IMG/VR virus record: IMGVR_UViG_3300042336_000548
Coordinates: 1-44,846 of that record
Reading direction: 5' to 3' (one strand)
Source of the DNA: a virus
Length of the DNA: 44,846 nucleotides
The translations under genes and the position numbers were made by a program. The notes beneath the pieces were generated by a model, which did no database searches, was not told where the DNA came from, and saw only the letters and a list, made by a program, of their open reading frames with translations. Positions 28,618-37,179 of this stretch are shown one piece after another. The stretch's first letter is position 1. Each line of letters begins with the position of its first letter.

Positions 28618-30516
28618 TTAAAATAAACTTAATTGGTTTCTATTAGGCATAAGCCCTTCTATTTCTTTTTTTACTTTTTGTATGTAGTAATCATAGTTAA
28701 TATCATATTCAGAAAATTCTTTTTCTTCATAATTTATAAAGATACTTTGCATCCACTTTCCAGCCTCTATTTGTATCTCTCTATTATCTGTATTATTTTT
28801 CTTAACAATTTTACTTCCCCCATTAGACATATAATATCTAATAGTGTGTTGTATTTCATTTACACTGTAGTCTCCATCTTTAATCACATGTTCCCAAAAA
28901 TTCCAATCTCCTTTTATTTTTACACCACCACAAAAATCAAATATGTTTTTGTTAGCTTTAATTGTATCTATAGGTTCAACACCATTTACAAAGAACTCAT
29001 GAAGAGCCATTGGTATAATTAAGAAACTTTTATTTTTATGAAGAGCTAAATCTTTAAACTCAAATCTACCTTTACATTTAGATTTACCATCTGCTGTAAC
29101 TGCAATATAGTTATTTACATCACCTAAAACAATTTTAGTATAAGTATCATGTTCTAGTTCTAACATTGTTATTTTTTCCCACTCAGCACATATTTCCTTA
29201 TACTTATCTACTTTGTTTTTTGGTATTATAGTCTCCAAGCCATCAGTATTTTGCATTATAGGAATAGCTTCCGGAATCCCTTCACATATCATCTCATATA
29301 ACATAGTAAGACTAAGTTGACCATTAATAGTAATCCTCATAGTAAACTCAGGATCATATAGAAAACTATTAGCATCATTACTAAGCCCATAAGTAGAGTT
29401 TAATATAATCTTATATACATAATTCTTAGGATCTTTTTTAGGAATCTTTTTTCTTTCTTCAAAAAACCACTCATACAGGTTACAAAATTCTTCTCTTGGT
29501 AAATGTGCAGGAGACCATTTGTTTCTAATTGCTAAATTTGGATAAAAACTAGTAACATCTGATGTCATAATTACAGTATCTTCAGTAGAGTTATATACTT
29601 TACTAGTTCTAGCACCGTGAACACCACCTAAACCAAAATCAGTTTTAACACCTTTATAGTTAACAGAGTATTTAAATCCTCCTTTAGTTTCTCCTGGATA
29701 TAAAACTACGTCCTGGAATTTTCTAAGAAGATTTTGGAAACTTGCTGTCTTAAATTCTATATAAGGTAGTATAATATCTTTAACAATTATACTTGGTCTA
29801 CTAGTTCTCATATTTTTAAGTTCCCATTTTGGTATACCAGTATGCTTATGTAAGAAATGCAAAAACAACTCTTTAGATATCCTTGGTTCTGAAGCACTAA
29901 ATAAATTAATATCATATTCTTCAGTTAAAGTTTTTCTAAGAGCAATCTGTTCTTTACTTAAATGCATTATGGCTTTTGTAGACTTAACATCATTTATACA
30001 GTAACTTATTATACTTTCTATTTGGTCTTCTGTGATACTACTAGCATGGTGTATTGGCATATCTTTTATGTTTAGCCAATCCATAGTATATTGTATCCAT
30101 TTCAATGAACTTCTTTTTGCTGGATTATCCCAATGATTTAATTTAAAAACATCTATTTGTTTTATATGTAAATCTTTAGGACTAAATTCAGAAAATTTAT
30201 TTTCATTTTGATTAGTTATTATTGTTTGTGCTTTTGCATAAATAAATTTTGCAACAGTTTCTGCAGTTTCACTTAATAACTCATATTTATTTCTTATTAT
30301 ATATTCAGTAATCTGACTGTCAAAACTTAATCCATTAAAGGATACATGCCATTCATCAAAAGAAACATTTCTTTCTAAGAATTTTAAAAGTTCTACTATA
30401 TCATTTCTTGATTCATGAACAACAAAGATATGTTGTTCTTCAGAATTTACAGACTCAAACACTCCAAGGAAGCAGTTTGATAAAGTCTCATAATCCATTA
30501 CCCAATGTGTTCTCAT
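28618..30516 (-). CDS. Family B DNA polymerase with 3'-5' exonuclease domain (632 aa)
   Basis: This is the replicative DNA polymerase. The N-terminal exonuclease has motif I VMDYET (D8, E10), motif II FNGLSFDSQ and motif III YCINDVKST. The polymerase domain has motif A SDVTSFYPN (D320), motif B KIILNSTYG (N373 to G377) and motif C QNTDG (D425). Motif C has Asn where most family B enzymes have the first Asp of DTD; the second, metal-binding Asp is kept. At 632 residues it is short for the family, with little space beyond the core. Crass-like lineages carry either a family A or a family B polymerase; this one is of the B type. It follows a terminator, so it may have its own promoter or be reached by read-through. 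Confidence 0.93.
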   Translation of the reverse strand: MRTHWVMDYETLSNCFLGVFESVNSEEQHIFVVHESRNDIVELLKFLERNVSFDEWHVSFNGLSFDSQITEYIIRNKYELLSETAETVAKFIYAKAQTIITNQNENKFSEFSPKDLHIKQIDVFKLNHWDNPAKRSSLKWIQYTMDWLNIKDMPIHHASSITEDQIESIISYCINDVKSTKAIMHLSKEQIALRKTLTEEYDINLFSASEPRISKELFLHFLHKHTGIPKWELKNMRTSRPSIIVKDIILPYIEFKTASFQNLLRKFQDVVLYPGETKGGFKYSVNYKGVKTDFGLGGVHGARTSKVYNSTEDTVIMTSDVTSFYPNLAIRNKWSPAHLPREEFCNLYEWFFEERKKIPKKDPKNYVYKIILNSTYGLSNDANSFLYDPEFTMRITINGQLSLTMLYEMICEGIPEAIPIMQNTDGLETIIPKNKVDKYKEICAEWEKITMLELEHDTYTKIVLGDVNNYIAVTADGKSKCKGRFEFKDLALHKNKSFLIIPMALHEFFVNGVEPIDTIKANKNIFDFCGGVKIKGDWNFWEHVIKDGDYSVNEIQHTIRYYMSNGGSKIVKKNNTDNREIQIEAGKWMQSIFINYEEKEFSEYDINYDYYIQKVKKEIEGLMPNRNQLSLF

Positions 30517-30556
30517 AGGCTATTATTCAGTTAAGCTGTTTCCCCATTTAGTTAAT

Positions 30557-30588
30557 AAAAAAAGGGTGAACAATAATATCCACCCTTC
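30557..30588 (-). terminator. Intrinsic terminator downstream of the 132-codon gene
   Basis: Read leftward, a GC-containing stem (AGGGTG paired with CACCCT, 30581-30586 with 30563-30568) closes a 12-base loop and is followed by seven T. It lies between the stop of the 132-codon gene and the start of DNA polymerase, and should reduce or stop transcription into the polymerase gene. Confidence 0.75.
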
Positions 30589-30604
30589 ACTTTTGTTTTT
30601 TAAT

Positions 30605-31003
30605 TTAAACTCCTGCTACAGGTAGATCTTCTATTTCAGTTTTAATCATAAATGCTTCATAATCAAATGTTTTAGCATTAACAGCAAAAAGATGTATTAA
30701 ATCTTTAATTGCTATTTTGTCTTCAATATAAAATTCTTGAAATACTTCAATTTTGTGACGTTCTTCTTTAATTTGTCTACCATTTGGTCTTGTACTTTTA
30801 GTAAACATTGGATCTCCATTGTCATCCATTCTAGGTAACATGTGTAAACTTTGTTTAGTAATTTTAGAAATCACCACAAATACTTTTGTTTCTGGATCCA
30901 TAATACATTCAACATAAGGACATGAATCAGCTATTGGAATCATTCTAAATGTTTGTTTTTCTTGCCAAGTTGATTGGACTAACATCATTGTTTTTTCTGT
31001 CAT
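30605..31003 (-). CDS. Hypothetical protein with its own terminator (132 aa)
   Basis: I do not recognise this gene. The protein is compact, without membrane segments or low-complexity regions. It has a beta-rich first half (FRMIPIADSCPYVECIMDP, KVFVVISK), a basic middle with RPNGRQIKEERHK, and an alpha-helical C-terminal part. Leftward genes lie on both sides, but a strong terminator directly follows it, which suggests that it is made in larger amounts than the polymerase downstream. An abundant accessory replication protein would fit, but no motif supports a specific role. Confidence 0.8.
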   Translation of the reverse strand: MTEKTMMLVQSTWQEKQTFRMIPIADSCPYVECIMDPETKVFVVISKITKQSLHMLPRMDDNGDPMFTKSTRPNGRQIKEERHKIEVFQEFYIEDKIAIKDLIHLFAVNAKTFDYEAFMIKTEIEDLPVAGV

Positions 31004-31033
31004 TTTTTTAATTTTTTATAAAGTTAATATAAA

Positions 31034-31597
31034 TTATTTTAAAACTTTTAATTCTGTTACATTATTTATTAAAATTGTTAAAGTTTCTTTTTCTAAATCA
31101 GGTTTATCACATAATTCTCCTACTGTTTCTAACATTTCATTATCTACATTTAATAATACAGCATAATCATTAAAAAAATCTTCTGGATACAAATAACTTT
31201 TAATATATGCATAGTTTCCTGAATTTTTATCAAAGTAATTTAAAATTTTACGTTTTAATTTTTCATCTAGTTTACTATATTTTCCATCTATAAATTTTTT
31301 CCAATCATCTATTAGATCTGAAAAGTCAAATATAAATAAATTAGAATTATTATCTAATTCAATATGTTCAACTAGTCTATTATGTTTTAATAATTTTTCT
31401 TTGTTTAAATTCATATTTTTAGTATCAGACATTTCATATAAGCATATTAGTTTCATATCTTTATAAGAGTGAGTATCATTCAAATTAACATAAGTTTCAT
31501 TTGGAATAATAAAAGTTCCTCTTTTGATATCTAATAATGGATATATAAATATCTTAGACTTTTGGAAATACTTTTTGTAAATTGCTTTTATTGCCAT
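31034..31597 (-). CDS. Hypothetical protein (187 aa)
   Basis: I do not recognise this gene. It starts four bases after the stop of the exonuclease gene (31601) and so is translated in the same operon. The sequence is rich in Lys, Asn, Leu and Asp with alternating strands and helices, no predicted membrane helix and no catalytic motif. Its position between a RecE-like exonuclease and the terminator-bearing 132-codon gene suggests a recombination or replication accessory, which is inference only. Confidence 0.75.
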   Translation of the reverse strand: MAIKAIYKKYFQKSKIFIYPLLDIKRGTFIIPNETYVNLNDTHSYKDMKLICLYEMSDTKNMNLNKEKLLKHNRLVEHIELDNNSNLFIFDFSDLIDDWKKFIDGKYSKLDEKLKRKILNYFDKNSGNYAYIKSYLYPEDFFNDYAVLLNVDNEMLETVGELCDKPDLEKETLTILINNVTELKVLK

Positions 31598-31600
31598 ATA

Positions 31601-32611
31601 TTATAATTTTACATTACCTAATGCTAAATCATATGGAAGATCATATTGTTTGTTATCATAGTGCCATCTAATCTGTGTTACTATTTTTTCAAAATCAATT
31701 TTCCATTTGCTTAGACTTTCTGAAGACACTTGATATGGGTAAACTTGATTGTATTTGTCAATTACAATAAATGTAAGTTGAACATTCCAATCTTGTTTGT
31801 CTTTTAAAAACTTTTCAGAAGCTAACATTACATATATGGTACCTTGTATCCAATACTTGTAATAGTCAACAGATTCTGGAAAATCTTGTATAGACTTACC
31901 TGATGTCTTTAAGTCATTTATAAATATAGTTTTTGAATTATGATCAACAACAACATTATCTAAAACTCCTTTGAAACCAAATGGTAAATTTTTATCAGAC
32001 ATAGATACAATTAATTCATTGTATACTTCTATATCATCATCTTCTTGAATTTTATCAAGTTGTAATAAAGCTCTAACATCATCATTAGCTTTTATAACAT
32101 CTAAACTTTTTTTACAGTTATCTAAGATTATTTGATCAATTACTGTTTTTCCTAAGCTTAGTTTTAAAAATTCAAAATACTCATTGTTTTCATCAGTAAG
32201 AATTTTATCAAGTCTTTGTTGATCTGTTTTTAGAGATTGATGTAAGTTAATTGTAAGTAGATGTGTAAGTATGTCTTTGGAATAGTCTTCCAAAGTTAGT
32301 GTATTATTTTGATTTACCAAATAATTTCTAAAAATATTATCAATTATTTTTTTATTGTTTTCACTTGGAATCTTACTAGTCATTACTGCAAACTGATTAT
32401 CAAAATTTAAAGGTTCTAATAATAAACAGTGTAAGACCCTCCCTATTACTAAGTGAGAGTCTGTACTATCTTCCTTTTCTTTTAAAACATAATGATTGTA
32501 AAACATCCTTGGTGAAAATAATAATTTATTTATACTGCTATAACTAAAATTAAATTCTTTTTTATAAAAGTTATCTAGTTCATTAGAACCAGTCGATATC
32601 TGTAGATTCAT
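31601..32611 (-). CDS. RecE/RecB-like PD-(D/E)XK exonuclease (336 aa)
   Basis: The N-terminus has the family's lead-in pattern YSSINKLLFSPRMFYN (residues 24-39), followed by IGRVLHCLLLEP, as in the phage PDDEXK-like exonucleases (DUF3799 type). The catalytic core is GVLDNVVVD with D218, then INDLKTS with D233 and K235 about 15 residues later. Such enzymes degrade one DNA strand from ends to expose single strands for annealing. A RecA-fold Sak4-like ATPase and an SSB are encoded in the same block, which gives a plausible recombination set. The start ATG lies inside the end of the preceding gene (29-base overlap); no in-frame ATG occurs closer to that gene's stop. Confidence 0.8.
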   Translation of the reverse strand: MNLQISTGSNELDNFYKKEFNFSYSSINKLLFSPRMFYNHYVLKEKEDSTDSHLVIGRVLHCLLLEPLNFDNQFAVMTSKIPSENNKKIIDNIFRNYLVNQNNTLTLEDYSKDILTHLLTINLHQSLKTDQQRLDKILTDENNEYFEFLKLSLGKTVIDQIILDNCKKSLDVIKANDDVRALLQLDKIQEDDDIEVYNELIVSMSDKNLPFGFKGVLDNVVVDHNSKTIFINDLKTSGKSIQDFPESVDYYKYWIQGTIYVMLASEKFLKDKQDWNVQLTFIVIDKYNQVYPYQVSSESLSKWKIDFEKIVTQIRWHYDNKQYDLPYDLALGNVKL

Positions 32612-33857
32612 TATTTTCTGTTTTAGATTCTGTTAATATTTCTAATTCTTTTTCCTCTTCAATTATTATTTCAATTTCTATAGGTTCATTAACAATTTCA
32701 GTTATTAATTCATCTTCTATAACTTCATCTAATTCTTCTTCTTCTAAGTTTTCAACAATTGAAGGTTCATAATCTTTAATAACTTTATAATTATAATTTT
32801 CATTTAATAAACTTAGAGTATCTTCATTTACTGTTATAGTCTGTACTTTAAAGTAAGCTGAGTCTCCTCTATTTTTTATTTCTTGGCCATAGTTTTCAAG
32901 TAATATATCTACTTTATCTTTAGTTAAAACTTTTTTATTACATAAAGATTCCATTATATCATCTAAACTAGTGTCAATATATCTATTACTTTTACCTAAA
33001 TAACTTAATAAAGATTTAAAATTAACATGATTTTTAGTATGACAATTTCCTATTGCATATGAATGATTTTTAAATATCATTTCAATATATAATAAACTTT
33101 CTTTATATTTAGAATTAGCCAGTATCTCCATAGCAAGAATATGATTATCATCATCTGAACTACTAAACATTGTAGATAATTGTATAAACATATCAGCATC
33201 TATTATAATAGCATCATCACCATTAAGTTGATCTAATAAAGAAGATTCATCTATAATTTCTCTATCTTTAAGACTATTAAAAATACTTAGATATTCTGTA
33301 GTTACATCATAAACATATTCAGAACTACTTTTTTTGTTATTTACATAATCTAAGTATGCTGGTTGTAAAGAATAACTATTAAATTGTGGACAATCAGTAT
33401 CTGTAAAATTTCTTGCCGTAGACCAATCAGTTAAAATATATTCTTCTGTATAAAATTCTAATGCATTATCTATTTTACTAAATTGATAATCATCCATATC
33501 ATTTTTATATGTCTCAAAAAATAATTGTACAAGAGGTGTTGGAATTTTATATTTCCATGAAGAACCTGTCATTTTATCTTTTGTTTTAGATGAACCAAAT
33601 ATTATAGTTGCTTCATTTACATCTCTTACTGTACGGATACCAAATTTAGTAGCCAAGTCTTTAAGTTTTATTCTAGGAATATTAACTCCTGGTAAAAAAT
33701 AAAGTTTATCTCCTTTCATAGGAGTATATTCATTTTTAACAATATTGAAAGCATCAGTACTTGGGTCAAAATAATTTGTAGTTTCAATTCTTACATCAAC
33801 ATTATCTAATGTTGTATCTGAATATGTGTATTCAAAATTTAAATATAAATATGCCAT
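32583..33857 (-). CDS. Hypothetical protein with long acidic tail (424 aa)
   Basis: I do not recognise this gene. Residues 1-110 look beta-rich and may form a nucleotide- or protein-binding fold (GDKLYFLPGVNIPR, then IIFGSSKTKDKM). The middle third is helical. From about residue 365 the chain is almost entirely Glu, Ile, Leu and Thr (EEEELDEVIEDE and similar), ending in STDIDWF, an acidic tail with an aromatic tip like those of phage SSBs and of the DUF932-like protein in this window. It lies directly downstream of the MoxR-type ATPase, separated by a hairpin, and could be a partner or client of the MoxR-VWA pair. That link is from position only. Confidence 0.8.
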   Translation of the reverse strand: MAYLYLNFEYTYSDTTLDNVDVRIETTNYFDPSTDAFNIVKNEYTPMKGDKLYFLPGVNIPRIKLKDLATKFGIRTVRDVNEATIIFGSSKTKDKMTGSSWKYKIPTPLVQLFFETYKNDMDDYQFSKIDNALEFYTEEYILTDWSTARNFTDTDCPQFNSYSLQPAYLDYVNNKKSSSEYVYDVTTEYLSIFNSLKDREIIDESSLLDQLNGDDAIIIDADMFIQLSTMFSSSDDDNHILAMEILANSKYKESLLYIEMIFKNHSYAIGNCHTKNHVNFKSLLSYLGKSNRYIDTSLDDIMESLCNKKVLTKDKVDILLENYGQEIKNRGDSAYFKVQTITVNEDTLSLLNENYNYKVIKDYEPSIVENLEEEELDEVIEDELITEIVNEPIEIEIIIEEEKELEILTESKTENNESTDIDWF

Positions 33858-33871
33858 TTTGTTTTATATTA

Positions 33872-33899
33872 AATAAGGGAAGTTTTACCCTCCCTTATT
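33872..33899 (-). terminator. Hairpin downstream of the MoxR-type ATPase gene
   Basis: Perfect 9-base arms (33872-33880 and 33891-33899, AATAAGGGA with TCCCTTATT) surround a 10-base loop. Read leftward it comes after the stop of the AAA+ ATPase gene and before the start of the 424-codon gene. The following bases are AT-rich but are not a clean T run, so it may be a partial terminator or an mRNA-stabilising structure. Confidence 0.55.
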
Positions 33900-33915
33900 A
33901 TGATTAATAATTAAT

Positions 33916-35085
33916 TTATTTTACAGCCATTTTTACAACATCACTGTTCATCATCAACTTACTAAACTTAAGTTTATTTCCATTTACAATTTCCTTAATC
34001 ATATAATATCTAAGGTCATCAGTAAATGCATTACAATCTGTAGTAAGTTTAATTAGTCTATTAGTAAATGCATCTGTAATTGTATTCTTCTCAGAATAAA
34101 CCAAAGAATAATTTATTACTCTGGTAGCAATAATACTAGATAAATCTGCTCTAAAATCATCATCTTTACCTACAGCACCATCTAATGCTCCCATTACATA
34201 TGCTTCATCTTTAGTCAAGATATCTTCCGGAGAAATAATTTTATCTAATTTGTTATTGATAAACATAGTAAACATAGAACTAAAGTCTGGACCAACTGAG
34301 CCTTCACCAATCATTTGGATTAAAGGTAATTCTTGTTCAAACTTATCAATAGAACTAATAGCATTAAAGAATGTAGTTACTGATCTTGGATTAATCTTTT
34401 GTGTGACTAATTCAGGATGCATTAACATAAAATTTATACATCTACCATCAATATTTGCGGTCTCAGCCCACTTAGCCCATACTTTTACATCATACTTAAG
34501 CTCACATGAGATAAATCTTGTTTTCTGAGCTACATCAAGACTAGTAACATTATAGTCACCATTGTCTGGATTAGTAGTTAAGATTACATGCCAGTTCTTA
34601 GGAAGTTTCCAAGAAACATATTCTTGTCTATCTAAAATCTCCATGGTAGCTTGCATGAATCTATGGTCAGCTCTAGTATAATCATCTAATACCAAGAATC
34701 CACCTTCACCTTTGCCTTGAATCCATTCAGGAGCAGCATGAGACATTCTTTTTCCTGATACTTTATAACCTTTTGCAGTAGCTGCATTTATCTGAGATTC
34801 ATTAATCCAGGTAGTCTTACCTTCAGCATTTGTTATTTCAAATTCTTTTACAGGAAAACCAACTAAGTCACCTAATTCTTCTAACTGAGATAAATTAAGT
34901 TTTACTACTTGCATATCAAGTTCTTTACCTAACTGCATAATAGCAGAAGTTTTACCAAGACCTGCATCTCCTTCAATATTAATAGCTACAGGAACCTTAC
35001 CTTCCTTTTGAATATGTTGATTGTTACCAACCATGTGCTTAATAAATCCTTTTAATTCTTCAACATTTAATTGTACTTGACTCAT
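33916..35085 (-). CDS. MoxR-type AAA+ ATPase (389 aa)
   Basis: The N-terminal half is an AAA+ domain: Walker A GDAGLGKTS (residues 39-47), Walker B GGFLVLDDY, sensor-1-like VILTTNPDN and a KTRF segment with a likely arginine finger. These features and the neighbouring VWA protein place it with MoxR-like ATPases, which work with VWA-domain partners to remodel or load metal into client complexes. The C-terminal part (about residues 220-389) is helical and does not match a further domain that I know. The VWA/metallopeptidase gene ends 9 bases upstream, so the two are co-expressed. In cellular systems such pairs also occur in conflict-related operons; the client in this phage is unknown. Confidence 0.85.
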   Translation of the reverse strand: MSQVQLNVEELKGFIKHMVGNNQHIQKEGKVPVAINIEGDAGLGKTSAIMQLGKELDMQVVKLNLSQLEELGDLVGFPVKEFEITNAEGKTTWINESQINAATAKGYKVSGKRMSHAAPEWIQGKGEGGFLVLDDYTRADHRFMQATMEILDRQEYVSWKLPKNWHVILTTNPDNGDYNVTSLDVAQKTRFISCELKYDVKVWAKWAETANIDGRCINFMLMHPELVTQKINPRSVTTFFNAISSIDKFEQELPLIQMIGEGSVGPDFSSMFTMFINNKLDKIISPEDILTKDEAYVMGALDGAVGKDDDFRADLSSIIATRVINYSLVYSEKNTITDAFTNRLIKLTTDCNAFTDDLRYYMIKEIVNGNKLKFSKLMMNSDVVKMAVK

Positions 35086-35094
35086 AATTTTTTT

Positions 35095-36282
35095 TTAAAG
35101 TTCTAATTTAATGACCTTACCTGGAAGATCTTCATTCATACTTGATCGTTCTGACAAAACCCAAAGAACATTTCCTTTTGGTGTTACAGATGTATAACAT
35201 TCACCGTCAGTAAAATATACTAAACTTGTATATAAACCTTGGTTTTCATTATAATATTCTAAGACAGGATCAAACTCTGTTCCTCCTCTTCCTGATACAG
35301 ACATTTCTAATTTACCTTTGTAAGGTTCAATAGAATTAATTCTAGTATCACATTGTATAACTGTAATATCTACACCTGATTTATGTATATGGTGTATTTC
35401 ATTCATAAACTCTTGTAGTTCATGATCACTTACTGAACCAGAAGTATCAATACCCAATAACATATGCTGTTTCATCTTAATTTTAAGACCAGGATTTGCA
35501 TCATATCTTTTATTTTCTTTTCTTCTAACTTTTTTAGTATAAACTTTAGTTGAAATTCCATTAAATCTTCTGATATATCCTTTCCAATCAAACTTGGCAG
35601 CAACAACTTCTTCAAGTATAAGAACACCTTCTATTTCTCCAGGTACATTACCTCTCTTCTTAATTGTGTCTTCTTTTGCATCTGAGAGTATTTTCTGTAC
35701 TTGTTTCTCAATAAGCTTTTGTTCAGCTTCTGTAAGATTTTCAAACTCATCCCAAGTACTATGGTCAGGCAGATCAGCACCATCACCAGCATCCATTTGA
35801 TCACAAAGATCATCATACTTTTCATCACCACTTGTACCATTTGTATCTTTCTCATTCTTAGCCTCTTTAAGCTTATCATAATAATATCTACAACCTGCTT
35901 TAGTATCTAAATTTAAATCAGGATAATTATTAATATCAATACCACCAACTGGTAGTAAGTCATCACTAATATATTGATTTATTTCCATATCCATAGCAAT
36001 ATTTGCTAATCTTCTATCACTAAATTTAAATACTGTAGTTAAGTGACCAAAAGCAATATGTAAAAGCTCATGTTTAAGTAAGCCTAATCTATGATCTTCA
36101 GATAAATTTGTCCAAAAATCTTCATTTATTGCTAATTGGTAATTAATACCATTTTTACAAACACCAGCAGTTGGTATTCTTTTATTCCAAATTTTATTTA
36201 GTTTAATGAGAAAGAACCCATAATAGGGCTCTTTCAACATTAAATCTTTTCCTGTTTTACTTAAAGTATCTTCTCTAGTCAT
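35095..36282 (-). CDS. VWA-like protein with N-terminal metallopeptidase motif (DUF2201 type, 395 aa)
   Basis: The N-terminal region carries LLKHELLHIAFGH with H71, E72 and H75, a zincin-type metal-binding motif, followed by RLANIAMDMEIN. The C-terminal region is a VWA-like fold: GIDTSGSVSD with the MIDAS residues D279, S281 and S283, then GGRGGTEFDP and VYFTDGEC. This order of metallopeptidase-like then VWA-like domains matches the DUF2201 family. The middle (residues about 130-190) is acidic linker sequence. It is the partner gene of the downstream MoxR-type ATPase. Its start overlaps the stop of the 134-codon gene by 8 bases, indicating translational coupling. Whether the peptidase motif is active cannot be told from sequence. 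Confidence 0.85.
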   Translation of the reverse strand: MTREDTLSKTGKDLMLKEPYYGFFLIKLNKIWNKRIPTAGVCKNGINYQLAINEDFWTNLSEDHRLGLLKHELLHIAFGHLTTVFKFSDRRLANIAMDMEINQYISDDLLPVGGIDINNYPDLNLDTKAGCRYYYDKLKEAKNEKDTNGTSGDEKYDDLCDQMDAGDGADLPDHSTWDEFENLTEAEQKLIEKQVQKILSDAKEDTIKKRGNVPGEIEGVLILEEVVAAKFDWKGYIRRFNGISTKVYTKKVRRKENKRYDANPGLKIKMKQHMLLGIDTSGSVSDHELQEFMNEIHHIHKSGVDITVIQCDTRINSIEPYKGKLEMSVSGRGGTEFDPVLEYYNENQGLYTSLVYFTDGECYTSVTPKGNVLWVLSERSSMNEDLPGKVIKLEL

Positions 36283-36679
36283 TATCTTTTATTTTTACAT
36301 TTATTTCTAATTTATCTGTAGGATAACCCATATTATATAAATTATTAGAAAGTTGATTAGTAAATAATTCTAAATATAATTCTATTGATTCTTTACTACA
36401 TTTATTATCCATTAAAGCAGAAAATACTGTAGAAGAGGGTAATCTATAATCTGTACTATCAAGTTTTAAAACATTTTTTATTAGTTTAAAAACTTTTTTA
36501 CATTCTTTTTCCCATTCTTCAGCAGATGTTCTACCAAATTGGTATAATACCAATAAGTCACCTAAATGTTTTTTATGAGCATAGTTATTAAGACAAGAAA
36601 AAGCAATTATAGCATTTTCTTTATCTTCAGAAAGTAACATATTCAATATGTTTTTAATTTCTTGTTTGTTTAAAATCAT
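36275..36679 (-). CDS. Hypothetical protein upstream of the VWA gene (134 aa)
   Basis: I do not recognise this gene. It is an all-helical, soluble-looking protein (helices about residues 4-30, 45-75 and 95-120) with a single conspicuous Trp-Glu-Lys segment (EEWEKECKKVFKLI). Its last 8 bases overlap the start of the VWA/metallopeptidase gene, so the two are coupled and it may be a third component of the MoxR-VWA set. No motif supports an enzyme function. Confidence 0.75.
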   Translation of the reverse strand: MILNKQEIKNILNMLLSEDKENAIIAFSCLNNYAHKKHLGDLLVLYQFGRTSAEEWEKECKKVFKLIKNVLKLDSTDYRLPSSTVFSALMDNKCSKESIELYLELFTNQLSNNLYNMGYPTDKLEINVKIKDND

Positions 36680-36680
36680 A

Positions 36681-36803
36681 TTATTTATTTGTTAAAGTCC
36701 AAACTAAATCTTGAATTTTTTCAACTATAGTATCTTTAAGTTCATCTGTAAGTGTTTGCAATTTTAAATTGTATATCCACTTATATAATTCTTCTTCTGT
36801 CAT
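36681..36803 (-). CDS. Small hypothetical protein (40 aa)
   Basis: This short ORF has an ATG at 36803 that overlaps the TGA stop of the 31-codon ORF upstream as ATGA, and its own TAA at 36681-36683 lies just before the next gene. The product starts MTEEELYKWIYNLKLQ and is a single amphipathic, mostly charged helix with two Trp residues. The tight coupling on the upstream side and the lack of any other gene in this stretch argue that it is translated. Function unknown. Confidence 0.6.
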   Translation of the reverse strand: MTEEELYKWIYNLKLQTLTDELKDTIVEKIQDLVWTLTNK

Positions 36804-36895
36804 AATTTTGATATTACTAAATAATTTGCATATGCATCTTCATATGTCTTGGCCCATATTCTGTAGCCATCAATTATAAATAGTTGTTTTTCCAT
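36800..36895 (-). CDS. Small hypothetical protein (31 aa)
   Basis: The ATG at 36895 shares its A with the TAA stop of the 94-codon gene (TAATG), and its TGA stop overlaps the ATG of the following 40-codon ORF (ATGA). The product is MEKQLFIIDGYRIWAKTYEDA and then a short hydrophobic end. The IIDGYRIWAKTYEDA stretch has the look of a small beta-alpha unit, common in short phage proteins that describe a value and its site. Being joined at both ends to other genes by stop-start overlaps is good evidence that it is real. Function unknown. Confidence 0.6.
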   Translation of the reverse strand: MEKQLFIIDGYRIWAKTYEDAYANYLVISKL

Positions 36896-37179
36896 TAGTC
36901 TTCTATTTTAAATAAATTTAATCCCAAAATAACTGCGTCTAAAGGTTTTTTAATAGCAGGATGCATGCTTCTAGTATCTAGTATTAAACCATCTTTTCCA
37001 TCTTTATCTTTAGTTCCAAAAGAAACATATATCTGATGACCATTATATTTATCTTCAGTAAGTATATCACCTCTTTTGAATAATGAACTGTCAGGTATTT
37101 GATACTCTCCAGTTACTTTTATATAACTACCTTCTTCTATTACAGTGTCTACTGTAAATATGTTATTTACATCTTCCAT
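36895..37179 (-). CDS. Hypothetical protein (94 aa)
   Basis: I do not recognise this gene. The product looks like a small beta-barrel: alternating strands (TVIEEGSYIKVTGEYQI, HQIYVSFGTKDKDGKDG, LILDTRSM) and a short hydrophobic end (AVILGLNLFKIED). It could be an OB- or SH3-like domain, but that is a guess from the strand pattern. Start and stop overlap the neighbouring genes by one base on each side (TAATG). Its last residues, KIED, repeat the last residues of the preceding 115-codon gene. Confidence 0.75.
   Translation of the reverse strand: MEDVNNIFTVDTVIEEGSYIKVTGEYQIPDSSLFKRGDILTEDKYNGHQIYVSFGTKDKDGKDGLILDTRSMHPAIKKPLDAVILGLNLFKIED

Noticed and set aside
28633-29022. A 129-codon rightward open frame opposite DNA polymerase
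   Set aside because: Its product is Phe/Ile/Tyr-rich antisense sequence of the polymerase gene, and it covers no conserved pattern.
35594-35910. Several open frames of 68-82 codons on both strands within the VWA gene
   Set aside because: They overlap the acidic linker and helix region of the VWA/metallopeptidase gene and look like compositional shadows.
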